The notes beneath the pieces were generated by a model. It was given only the letters and a program-made list of their open reading frames with translations. It made no database searches and had not been told where the DNA came from. A DNA stretch of 64,000 nt, taken from positions 23,378,193 to 23,442,192 of the forward strand of contig NC_051088.1 in assembly GCF_901709675.1 (NCBI RefSeq), given 5' to 3'. Of this stretch, positions 1 through 9,578 are shown in pieces. Position numbers and translations under genes: made by a program. This DNA comes from Syngnathus acus. Lineage: Eukaryota; Chordata; Actinopteri; Syngnathiformes; Syngnathidae. How positions within the stretch are numbered: position 1 is the stretch's first letter; every line of letters starts with the position of its first letter.

Positions 1-2570
1 TTAAAAATCGCCTTTAAAATACTGAGGGAGGGCAGAGTACATTTACGTCAGGCTGGTATCCGCGTCGTAGTCTCGGAGCTTTTCTAACAAGTCGCCGCCA
101 TCACAGGAAGATACGGGAGCATTGTTGCGCTGAGGACAGGAAGTCTATTTTAATACCCGCGTGCGATCCGTGTGGGACTAGCCTCTGCTATTGTTTGGGT
201 CGGTGTCCGGTGCTTCCTTTTGGTAGGGGAGCGTTTGGAGAACAGGGAAGCCGACTGCAGCTGCCAACATGACGCATATAAGCGTCAGGACGGCAAAAGT
301 CAGCGCTTGTGGAGTGTGAAGTTGAACACTTAAGACTCACATGTAATTAACCGAACGGGCCGAGCCGCAACAGCCGTGTGAAAGTGTTCTTCGGACGCGG
401 CGATGTCCCGCTTTGGACAGTTGCGTCTGAAAAGGACATGCGGGCGGTCATCGAGATACTAATCGGCTTGTGTCATTTGTTTGTTTTTGTTTGGTCTTGT
501 CGAGTGAGGCTCGCGCTGCCCGCTCAAATGTGCTGATTGAGGCCATTAGGTGCGTCTATGGTTACAGCGTCAGCTTATGAGCCAAAGGGCTCTTTGTGGC
601 TTCCGTTTGACCTTTCGCTTCCGTTTGTTAAATTTATCCTGAAAACATGATAGGTGATCCATCGCGGATCAGGTGGACGCCCGAGCGACATCGGCACTGC
701 GGCGCCGTTCTGTTTGACCATCAGAAGAGAAGACAGTAAGGACAGATAAAGATAAAGCGAGTAAAATAAAGAAATAATCTAGATTGTTTGATTTATTGTG
801 CGACATTGCTTAGCAGTTGTTGTTTTTTTATCACTAAGCAATAGCAAATAAAAAATAATTGGGGAAAATCTGTTTTTGGACGTAAATAAAATGTATTCGA
901 TTAATCGATGCGATAATCAAGAGAATAATCGATTCTAAAAAAATATTTGATTGTGACAGACCAAGTTTTCATTCTTTTTTTTGTCACTGAAATGTCTATT
1001 ACTCCAAAATGTCTGCTATTATTACATTTTGAGTTGCAGTAAATACTGGCCCACCCCTCCAAACTACTTTGTTCGTCAATATTTCGGACAATTTATTTCA
1101 TCGGGTTTCACTATAACGAGCGACATCGGCAAAGTGTGATGGGTAGCTTGCAAAAATCGATCACTTCCAGATAGAAATGCCATCATTCATCAGCAACTAG
1201 TCAACGTCCATTAAAATACTGTCGACTTCAACCAATTGGAATTCCTTCAAGTGTAGATGCTACCACCTGTCAACGGCGGACGTCTGGAGGCGGGACATCG
1301 TCGCTCATTGTCACGCAAAACAAGAGGATAGAAAGAAAGGAAAATGTCAGTTAAGCTTAGGCCCCTCATCTTTGGAAGGGGGTCAGGGGATTTGTCATCT
1401 TAAAGAACACCACCATTTAAGAGACAAAGACTCAAGACTCAGCGGGGTGTCTGGAACGACACAGATTGGACAGTGGGGGACCTCAGCGGCACCACCGAGC
1501 TTTCAAGTACGTTAGCATCTTGCTAAAACAACAAACACGCACCAGCAGTAAACACATCAACATGCATAATCTCCCTCATACTCGCGTCTCGTGTGAAGCT
1601 CCGCTTGGCAACGAGCGTCTGGCGGGCGGATTAAGGAAAAGGAAAAGTGGTGTTTGTCGCTAATCCCGACTCTCTTTGACTCGCCATCAGTTGGCAACAA
1701 GAGTGAGTGACCTCTGACCTTGGTTTAACCTACAGGTTTAACGACATGCTGCCGGGTTGGATGACTTCACAGGTGGCAAAACTGGACTTGAAATGCCCAT
1801 CGACGTGTTCCCGCCGCCATTGCAATACGGCCACTGCGATGTGACGCCCATTAGAATCCTCGCGTCACGATTCCGCCGAGCACATCCTCGGCTTTATGCG
1901 CAGAGATGGGCCTGCAGGGCACCAGATGATGATGTGCAGAAAGTACACAAGCACTTAACTGAGAGGGGAATTGAATGTCTGCGCTTGGCCCTAATCTGCA
2001 TGGGGGTGGGGTTGAAACTGCATTACGCACAAAAGGTGCAGATATTTCAGCTAGTATGTTACGTAAGCAACTTCCATCATTGCAAAGACCATTTTTCCCT
2101 TATGCTCACTCAAAGATTACGGAAGACAACAAACGAAGCAGTGTTTAACGCCAATTAATGGTCCTCATGCAGAAATGAGGAAGACCAATCAGGACATGAC
2201 TCACAGGACATCTGCATGTCGCTACAAACAATTGTGGCAGTATTTGCAGAAAATGTGAGCTCCACTGAACCGATGAAATTAACTGAGTTAGAATATGCAT
2301 TGTACATCAGATCCATAATGACCTCCCATGTGCAGTTAAACCAATGGGTGGGTGGCTTCATGGTTCAAAATTTCCCGGAAATCTCCTTTCCCTTTCTTGC
2401 TTTTCAACATCACGTCCTTCACTATGCAAGAGCGACGACAGAACCTTTCAAGACAGACATCCCTAGCTCCTCACATGGCCAGGACATCCCACGAAGCAAC
2501 CCGACTTCCAAAGCGTTCATCAAAACAATTCCGAAACAGCTTTTTTTTAAAAACGTTGGAGCAATCCTAC
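1..2570 (-). other. agap1: agap1 intron 1 (3' part outside window)
   Basis: This stretch lies downstream, on the minus strand, of the agap1 first coding exon, whose donor is at 2570-2569, so it is the start of agap1 intron 1. No second agap1 exon is visible. It holds AT-rich sequence around 740-960 with repeated ATCGAT/ATAATCGA words, probably old transposon sequence. The first 500 bases are comparatively CpG-rich with several CAGGAAG words. The longest open frame, 1757-2158 on the plus strand, starts with TTG and shows no recognisable domain. I see no gene here. Confidence 0.6.
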
Positions 2571-2733
2571 CTTCAATGGCGATGACATGCTCCCGGATCT
2601 GGGTCTGAAGCAAGGGCTCGTCCACTCGCTCCAGCAGCTCGTAGATGGAGTAGATGTTGGGATGGACGGACTCGAACCTCTGGATCTCGGCCCGGATGGC
2701 GGCCGAATTGGCGAGATGCTGCTGGTAATTCAT
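2571..2733 (-). CDS. agap1: AGAP1 (centaurin gamma-2), first coding exon, partial gene
   Basis: The exon encodes the N-terminus [20 protein letters not shown] and continues through [14 protein letters not shown] to IREHVIAIE. This is the invariant leader of AGAP1, just before its GTP-binding-like (GLD) domain. From memory of the family, the wording [10 protein letters not shown] fits AGAP1 better than AGAP3. The exon starts with ATG at 2733 and ends in phase 1 at 2571 with a good donor (GAAG|GTAGGA); the next codon in the family is Asp, consistent with G|AY. AGAP1 is an Arf GTPase-activating protein with GLD, PH, ArfGAP and ankyrin domains that works with AP-3 on endosomes. Only about 54 residues are in the window; everything else lies to the left. 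Confidence 0.9.
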
Positions 2734-3070
2734 CGCTGATGGGGACTTCAGCCAGGGGGGTGGGACGTTTGCCGAACAACTGAAAAATCAGATACAAATC
2801 GTATAAATATGTCTCCTATTCCGAATCATCATGACCACGATGGTACTCACAGCCACTGAGCAGTGCCGTAGCTACTGGCCGCTGCGGGCACTCGGTCCCC
2901 GCCGTCTCCCGGCTCCTGACTCGGGGACGCTGACAGATGTGCAGCAGCCTGAGCAGGACTTCTCCATGTCTCGACTGGCAGAGGAGGAAAAGAGGAGGAC
3001 AGTGGTACCGATTTATAGAGTTCAAAACAAGATTCCAGAGCCACATGCAGTCATGACAATTACTCCACAA
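2734..3070 (-). other. agap1: agap1 5' UTR with a short candidate intron
   Basis: Upstream of the ATG there is an acceptor (tttttcag) ending at 2780 and, 71 bases higher, a strong donor (GGCT|GTGAGT) at 2850-2849. The probable arrangement is a 5' UTR exon from somewhere above 2851, a 71-base intron (2780-2850), and 46 bases of leader before the ATG. The spliced frame stays open upstream of the ATG but contains no ATG before a TGA near 3050, so it is leader rather than coding. The transcription start was not located. Confidence 0.45.
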
Positions 3071-3750
3071 CGGCCTTCCTGCTAGCGGGCTAGGGTAGCT
3101 GCTAGCTGGACCCCGGCTAAAGCTAAATAGCTAGCCGTGGCTTCTCAATTTGAGGGAGCTCTCCAAATAAAGTCACTTTGGAGAAGACCAAACACGGCTA
3201 CTATTTTACCGACACAAAACATCTGGTTCGTGAACAGCTGGTTGGTGGGTCCTACCTGGAGCGGTTCGTTCGCGCCTGCTTCCTCCCGAGCCGTGTCTTG
3301 TTTGCCTCCGCCACCCGAAGCTCAGTCTCGGGAACGCGCTTCCAGAAAACACTCCAGTTTCCTTCGAAACGATCAGTTGGCCAGGTTTGTTGGGTTCTGT
3401 TCGGCCGCTGTCCCGTCCCGTGCACCGAGGTCCATCCCCGGTAGACTGGATCCACAGCACAAACGAAGGAGGAACAACCGTTATTGACCACAATGTGCTT
3501 CCTGCTAGTGTGGCCCGTTTCAAAATAAACGTCCGAGCGTAGATCGCGTAGAGTAATTTCAAAACACAACTCACAGATATTAGACTCATCAACCAGCCTT
3601 GGGAAAACTCCAACTAGCGGTGTTACAGCTCTCCATAAACGGCCATTCCAATATCAGTCCTTAGACATATTCATTGGGGAATAGCGGACAGCCTTCATCA
3701 CGTCTTCTTCCTTGGAGACGAGCAACAACATCCACTTTTCCACTTCCACT
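3071..3750 (-). promoter_or_regulatory. agap1: Probable agap1 promoter region
   Basis: This GC- and CpG-richer interval lies immediately upstream of the agap1 leader, in contrast to the AT-rich flanks. No TATA box or defined start site was recognised. Several overlapping open frames (3137-3613) run on both strands, as expected of CpG-rich DNA, and none matches a protein I know. The promoter call is by position and composition only. Confidence 0.35.
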
Positions 3751-4992
3751 GGGATTCGTGTGTTACGTCATATCCTTTAAAACATGAGTAAAAGTGTTGT
3801 CATATCACCAGAGGGGGCAAAAGCAGTTAAGTAGAAATGGAGGTATTTGTGTTGAAAAAAATAAAATAAATGCTCCCTGTTTTGTTTGATTTTCTTCCAC
3901 CTTATTAGGACCCACACACTTCACTTAAGCAAGATCTTATTTACTTACAAACGGGACAGCCGCTATTTAATAATAATAATAATTATTATTATTATTGACC
4001 CGTCTCTTTCTGGCAAAACATACCAAAGCTGTATCTTGAAGTTTACTCTGTGGACGTGGCCCCTTCCACACATCTCAGTTACGCCTCTTTGAATTTGGCA
4101 AATTGGTAGGTCGCTTTCTGTGTCTACAATAGATTTTCTGGTGGTTCACATAGTTGACTTCCATTCACTTGGCATGGAATCAAATGCCATTCAATGCCCC
4201 CATTCACAATATGCCTGAGGAGAGTATAAACCTGCTGATGAATAAAATGTCACACTGTCGCTCACCTTTTCTGCACATGCACACATTAAACACACACGTG
4301 CAGGTGGCTGGCATGTGCTGACTTTTAGTTTTTATTAGAAAATAGGGGATGACACAAAGCAGACAAAAATCCCCTTAGTGTCTATTGTGTGTATGCTGGC
4401 ATTTGTTGTCCATCCAGAAAGTCCAGCAGTAAAATGTCTACAAAGCCGCGTTTCTTCCTCCCACCCTGTGTCTCTTCGAACATTCGCGTTCTCAGAGAAT
4501 CAAGTGTGTCTTTGTAAGTGTGTGTTTTGTACAGACTTAACTGGACAGTCACAATAAAGTCCGGGACTCTCTAAGCGACACTCTGTATTAATAGAGAAAC
4601 TGCGACCCCTGGTGTTGGTAGCGGGAAACAACGTTTTGAGATGCCACGAGTACTACGTAGTATATTGTTGTTTTTTGTTTGGTTTTTTCAACGAGACACA
4701 AACTACATGGCATAGTTGTCGAGGAAGAAGCGGACTGAAGTCATAGGATTATACTGAGAGAAGAAACAGGCAAGAAAAATAGGTGTTGAGGATTCATTAA
4801 TCCCCTCTCCATCATTGTTTTCAAAAAGAAGAGCAGAAAGGGGAAAATTTGTATCATATGATGAGATAGCTCGACAGATATGTTTATCCAGACGAGCTGG
4901 GAATTGTAGCACCTTCCAGTGAAAAAAAAAAAAAAAGCATCACGGCTGAACAATGACAACTGCTTCAAAATACAAAACACAAGTGAGGTTCT
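3751..4992. other. Spacer between agap1 and ralb
   Basis: No gene is seen. It contains an AAT/ATT palindromic microsatellite (about 3969-3996), short poly(A) runs and AT-rich sequence. Part of it may be 3' flank of ralb, whose nearest poly(A) signal is at 4993-4998 on the minus strand. Confidence 0.5.
3969..3996. repeat. (AAT)n(ATT)n palindromic microsatellite
   Basis: Runs of AAT are followed directly by runs of ATT, so the repeat is its own inverted complement and could form a hairpin. Confidence 0.7.
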
Positions 4993-5320
4993 TTTATTAT
5001 CAAATCATGTTTTTTTTCCCATGTTGTGTCTGTAGTGAACACATAGATTGATCCCGGCGTGATCTATGTAATGTTTAGAAGGTGACCGCTGAAGCGTGGG
5101 GAGAATGTCAAATATGTTCATTATCAAAAGGTGTGAAACGGAGCGGAAACCAAGCAAGCAAATGTCCACACACAGGTCAATTGACACTTTGGACTGTTTT
5201 AGCACAATCTGTGTTCGGATGACAAAAACTGGCCACGTTTTAGGCCCTGATTGAGAAGAGCCGTCTGGGTGATTGTCGTCCGTCAGCAGCATTTGTGTTC
5301 TCGGCCTGCTCTGTAGCGCG
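4993..5320 (-). other. ralb: ralb 3' UTR with AATAAA signal
   Basis: The sequence follows the ralb stop codon (5321-5323) on the minus strand. The first clear AATAAA read on that strand is at 4998-4993, giving a 3' UTR of about 330 bases. The cleavage site is inferred. Confidence 0.5.
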
Positions 5321-5428
5321 TTAAAGAATGCAGCAGCGCTTTTTCTTCTTCTTTCCACTTGGCCCATTTTTGTCCATGCCCTCGGCCATTTTCTTCATGC
5401 GCACCTCACGCATCAAGTCGAAGAACAC
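5321..5428 (-). CDS. ralb: ralb coding exon 4 (residues 167-201, stop)
   Basis: It starts [10 protein letters not shown] after a ctctcag acceptor, then has a short polybasic segment and the terminal CCIL followed by TAA at 5323-5321. The exon is too short to stand out as an open frame; it was found by following the splice phase from exon 3. Confidence 0.9.
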   Translation of the reverse strand: MFFDLMREVRMKKMAEGMDKNGPSGKKKKKRCCIL

Positions 5429-6424
5429 CTGAGAGAAACCCAGGATGATCAGAGAGCGTGCTCGACATGAGCTCCGTCACTGTACGCGAATTAGGATGGG
5501 GGAGTCGTGAAAATACAACCAACCCTAATTATTGACTATTTTGGGTTAACTTTTCTTTATATTGGGTGTGCAAGGGTCCACAAAATACAAAAAAAACCAC
5601 CCAAAGAGCAAAAGGTCACTCAGAGTGTCTAACTTTTGCGAGCCTACGTGCGTACCTTATCCACGTTGGCTCTTGTCTTAGCTGAAGTCTCCACATACTG
5701 AACGCGCCACTCGTTGACTTTTTCCATCACCTCCTCAACAGTGACTTTTCGCCGCTCCTCCAGGTCCGACTTATTCCCCACCAGCAGCATGGGAATGCTT
5801 TCCTCTTCCTTCACACGCAGAATCTGTTCCCTATGGAAAGCAGCCATTAAAATTGCTTGTTTGTGGACTTCAGCAGGTGGCAAAATGGCCGCCCCCTCAA
5901 ATGGATTAAAAATTGATATATTTTGTTGCTTAACTCATATTCCACAAACGCAATATTAATCTGAATGCTGAGTTTAGACTAGTGGGTGCATGTACAACAT
6001 ATTGTAAAGAAAATTTGAGCACACCTTAACTCTGCTGTGGACACAAAGGACTCGTATTCTGTGATGGAAAAAACGAGCAGGAATCCCTCTCCGCTGCGGA
6101 AGTAGTTGTCCCTGATTGCGGCGTAGTCCTCCTGCCCCGCCGTGTCCAGAATGTCAATCTGGACATCCTCTCCGTCTAGGACCACCTTCTTCCTGTAGCT
6201 GTCGGCCTTGGTGGGCTCATAATCTTCCACAAACTGCAAGCAAAACACCGTGGAGACAGACGGAAAATACAAGCGTGGCTAACTGGGAAACGGAAGTGTG
6301 GCGATCTTACCTCGTCATACATGAATTGCAGCGTGAGGGCGGATTTCCCAACACCGCCGCTGCCCACCATGATCACCTTGTGGAGCGCCAGAGACGTCTG
6401 GTTCTTGTTTTTGCTCGAGGCCAT
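5321..6424 (-). CDS. ralb: Ras-related GTPase RalB (complete coding region, 4 coding exons)
   Basis: Coding exons on the minus strand are 6424-6311, 6233-6025, 5830-5656 and 5428-5321, joined by GT-AG introns in consistent phase to give 201 aa. Motifs seen: P-loop GSGGVGKS (residues 21-28), switch I/effector YEPTKADS (43-50), DTAGQ (68-72), NKSD (127-130), ETSAK (155-159), a lysine-rich tail and a CCIL prenylation box with Cys198. Ral proteins are membrane-bound GTPases that act through the exocyst and RalBP1. It is called ralb rather than rala by residues such as [16 protein letters not shown] and VQYVETSAK and by its place next to inhbb and gli2. The tail ([10 protein letters not shown]) is about five residues shorter than human RALB and lacks the serine-containing segment before the CAAX box; CCIL is the RALA-style ending. 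Expected to be prenylated and active. Confidence 0.93.
5656..5830 (-). CDS. ralb: ralb coding exon 3 (residues 108-166)
   Basis: It completes the split Arg codon after a ccatag acceptor, encodes [20 protein letters not shown] and the ETSAK guanine-binding loop, and ends after NVDK in phase 0 at a GTACGC donor. Confidence 0.92.
6025..6233 (-). CDS. ralb: ralb coding exon 2 (residues 39-108)
   Basis: It begins [12 protein letters not shown] directly after a ttgcag acceptor, carries switch I and switch II (DTAGQEDY), and ends in phase 2 within an Arg codon (AG|gtgtgc). Confidence 0.92.
6311..6424 (-). CDS. ralb: ralb coding exon 1 (residues 1-38)
   Basis: It begins with ATG at 6424 in a Kozak-like context and carries the nucleotide-binding P-loop. 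It ends after FMYDE in phase 0 at a GTAAGA donor. The acceptor of this exon is at 6444-6443 (tgtgcag), so 18 bases of leader precede the ATG. Confidence 0.93.
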
Positions 6425-6673
6425 GACACCTCACAGCGACACCTGCACAGACCAGTGCAAACAATCACACAGCCATTCGGAGAACTGTTTATCAACATTT
6501 ATTGAGTCAATGTCTAAATTTAGGATGCACTTAAAGTGCACTTAAGTGTTTGCAGGTTCACTTTATTTAACCTACTGTAAACATTTCAATGCAATGTTCA
6601 ATTGTTAATACAATTTGCTGTTTTCTAACTGGCCGAATTGCAACAACAGGTTTAAGTTCTTCATCTTTTAGTA

Positions 6674-7004
6674 CAGGGGTGTCAAAGTCATTTTTTTCGC
6701 GGGCCGCATTGTAGTCATAGCTTCTTTCGGAGGGCCATTATGACTGTCAACCCAAATAAATGTATGAGCACCTCATATTATATACAGCAAAAGCTACAAA
6801 ACAAACTGACAAATAACTCGTTTTCAAATCAGATGAGTAAAAATTGGTCAAATATATATATATATAAAGATATTATTAAAAATGAAGACAATTTGCAATT
6901 CTAGTAATGACACACGAATTTGATGCACAATTTGTCTTCGCGGGCCACATAAAATGATGTGGCGGGCCATGTCTGGCCCCCGGTCCTTGAGTTTGACACC
7001 TGTG
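6674..7004 (+). mobile_element. hAT-like non-autonomous transposon, complete copy with 8-bp target duplication
   Basis: The element begins CAGGGGTGTCAAA and ends TTTGACACCTGTG, imperfect terminal inverted repeats. It is flanked on both sides by the 8-base direct repeat TTTTAGTA (6666-6673 and 7005-7012). An 8-bp duplication is the hallmark of the hAT superfamily. It encodes nothing. It lies in ralb intron 1. Sister copies are listed at 10.96, 13.68, 14.96, 25.09, 35.35 and 45.5 kb. Confidence 0.85.
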
Positions 7005-7624
7005 TTTTAGTAAGTCGATTTTTTTTTTTTTTTAACTATTGCACTGGTAAGTAATGAATATAATGTAGTAATTATGTCCCAGTAATATTCGTACAATTTG
7101 AGTAAAGTATGAACTACAATATTGGCTCTGGCCGCGATATTTAATGATACAATGATAAATTATAGTCAATCTAACGCCATATGCATCTGCAGTTCATGAA
7201 ACGAAACTGGATAGCAGCAATCGAGTCGAAATAAGCCGTCACACGAAATCACGGTGAAAAAATGGTAAGAGGCAGAATGAATGAACGTATAAGAAAAAAA
7301 TATGTATTGTTGGGATGACTCAAACAGAACCAGTTCAAAGTTTGTGAGTAAACTGACAGCCAATCAACGAGTTTCGACAAGCCCCCATCTAGTTTTTACA
7401 AGTTCCCGCCCTCAAATCAGAACTCGACTCTGATTGGATCTAAGCCTTTTTATGTACGCCCCCGAGACAGACGATTGGCCGAGGCCACTGACGCTCATGT
7501 GACATGCTGGTGCCGATAGCGCTTTCTCTGCCTCAGGGAGAACCAGTTGAGTTCAAACGACATTACGGCTTGTCCGCAAAGCGAGACACGTAGTGAACTG
7601 TAACAAAAACACCAGCAAACTCAC

Positions 7625-7800
7625 CTGTTAGTACTTCTTTCACTTGTTTGCAAAGTTACCCGCCATACAGCGTAGTGATAGAAAATCAAGTTGGACGAGC
7701 AGCCGACTTTTTGTGCCCCACCTTGTGTTGTGGCCGGAGCAGCCAAAGAAGGAAGAGCGACAAGAGGACTAACTCTTCACAGCTCCAAACGTTACTGCGA
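7625..7800 (-). other. ralb: Probable non-coding first exon of ralb
   Basis: A near-perfect donor (AACAG|GTGAGT) on the minus strand lies at 7624-7623, and the acceptor before the ralb ATG exon is at 6444-6443. A 5' UTR exon ending at 7625 would therefore join in front of the start codon across a 1.2 kb intron. The upper limit and transcription start are guesses; the interval above it is comparatively CpG-rich. Confidence 0.45.
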
Positions 7801-8850
7801 GAGTAACTCGCGTTGACTGTAATTTGATAAACATGCCACAGCGTTCACGCCCTCACATTTCATTACTAGGAATTTTACACCCAAAGTAATAATATTTAAA
7901 AGAAAAGTGGTTCCCTTTCTATATTTTACAAATCTAGGAACGGTGCACAGAGTGACACATCGTTTCGTCGTTGGAAGAAGATAAGAACTTTGACAGGATA
8001 TGACGTCGCGTGACGCACTGAGGTGTTCATTGAGTTTTCTCTTCTTAAAATAAACTAATTTTTCACACCTTATCGAGGGAAACGCAGATTGATATAGTAG
8101 TTATATTACTTATCAATAAACATTCGTCTTTGGTTGGTTTTAAGGCATCACGTTCAAGGATTTACATGTTACATTTAATGAGAAATTATACTGAGTGCCA
8201 TTAGTTTAATGTTTGGGCGATGATCATTGGGGTAATAAGTAGCTAGCGCTGCAGTTACAATAGACTCGCCAAAAGGTGGCACTGTCGCACCACACTAGTT
8301 CAATTTAGGTTTTACTTCTGATGAATTATGCAAGTTGATCAAATTTCACTTCTCAAACTACACTTTCTTGTCTTTAAAAAAATGAGGAAACGAGAACCCT
8401 CTATTACACATTTAAGACAAGTTTTTTAGTGTCTGGGAGAAGAGCATGGTTTGAAATAATCTATAGCATAATTGTTATAGATACCACAAATGTAATCGTG
8501 AAAAAGCAGTAAACTAACATTGCACGGCATTATCACACTCGTTGGATGACTTTTGCCTGTACGATAGGACAACACAGACGGGTCAAGTCAAAGTCATTGT
8601 TCCACCTCTGATAAGCAGTAAAAAAAAAAAAAAAATTGCGAGGAACTTGTGCACCGGGTCTTGTTTCACGTGAGATGAAAAAAAAAAAAAAAAGAGGTTC
8701 AAGTGAAACGTGAGGAATCATTGGGAATTTCTCCCGAACCCCACCCACCCCATCACTGGCCACTCCCACCCGCGTCAAGAAGGACTTGGTGGTGTGGTGC
8801 GTCGTGGGTCCCAGATGCCAGAATGGACTCATTCGCTGGCACACCTCCTC
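7801..8850. other. Spacer between divergent ralb and inhbb
   Basis: The two genes are transcribed away from each other, so this interval should carry both promoters. It contains a TGACGTCGCGTGACGC stretch with CRE-like cores near 8000-8016, AT-rich sequence and two poly(A) runs (8620-8634 and 8679-8693). No open frame of interest. Confidence 0.4.
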
Positions 8851-9172
8851 CTCCTCGTCCACCTCCTCTTCGTCCTCATCCTCCTCTTTCCTCGGCCACA
8901 GTGCAGCAGCAGCAGCAGCAGCAGCAGCAGCCGTGCTTGGGAACTTATGAAGAAATGGCGCAACTTTTCAAATGGATTCACATTTTGTGGGATACTTTGA
9001 AGGGTTCGGGTTAGGTTTCCTTTTGAAGCGTGACTCGTCTTCATCTTTAGAGCTGAGTGGCAAAGTGTTGGCGTGATGTAACAGAGCGTTCCCTGGACTT
9101 CACTTTGGACTTGATGACTTAAAGTGTGACCAAAGCGGGACCAAAGTTCTTCTATTCATTCTTAAACAGAAA
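8850..9172 (+). promoter_or_regulatory. inhbb: inhbb 5' flank / 5' UTR with CCT-rich tract and (CAG)9
   Basis: Directly upstream of the inhbb ATG is a pyrimidine-rich CCT tract (8846-8891) and nine perfect CAG triplets (8904-8930). No TATA box was identified and the transcription start is unknown, so whether the triplet repeat is in the mRNA is undecided. Confidence 0.4.
8904..8930 (+). repeat. (CAG)9 trinucleotide repeat
   Basis: Nine uninterrupted CAG units lie about 240 bases upstream of the inhbb start codon. Confidence 0.9.
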
Positions 9173-9578
9173 ATGACTTGTTGGCTACTCCGATTGGCTC
9201 TGCTCTCGACTTGCGTCCTCTGCATCCTCAGCACTGCTTCGCCCAGTACCACGAGCGAGGGTGAGGCGCACGCTCCGTCCAGGGATAGCTGCGCGTCTTG
9301 CGGCGTCGCTCAGCTGGAGGAGTCCGCGGAAACGGGCCGGCTGGACGCGGACTTGTTGGAGGCGGTCAAGAGGCACATCTTGAGCAGACTGCAGATGAGG
9401 AAGCGGCCCAACATCACGCACCCGGTGCCGAAGGCCGCCATGGTGACGGCGCTACGGAAGCTCCACGCCGGGAAGCTGCGGGAGGACGGCAGGGTGGAGA
9501 TCCCCAATTTGGACGGGCATCCGATGAACAATGACGTTCTGGAAGAGAGCTCGGAGATCATCAGCTTTGCGGAAAAAG
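9173..9578 (+). CDS. inhbb: inhbb coding exon 1 (signal peptide and N-terminal prodomain)
   Basis: ATG at 9173 begins a hydrophobic leader; the exon ends after EIISFAEK in phase 1 at AAAAAG|GTGCGT. EIISFAE is the conserved exon-end sequence of the INHBB family. This exon is GC-rich relative to its flanks. Confidence 0.95.

Noticed and set aside
1757-2158. 133-codon open frame on the plus strand
   Set aside because: It starts at TTG, has no recognisable motif and lies inside the agap1 intron.
2847-3044. N-terminal extension of AGAP1 by splicing a 65-codon upstream frame to the ATG exon
   Set aside because: The frame joins in phase, but its apparent first residue is a GTG codon and there is no ATG between the upstream TGA and the canonical start, so it is better read as 5' UTR.
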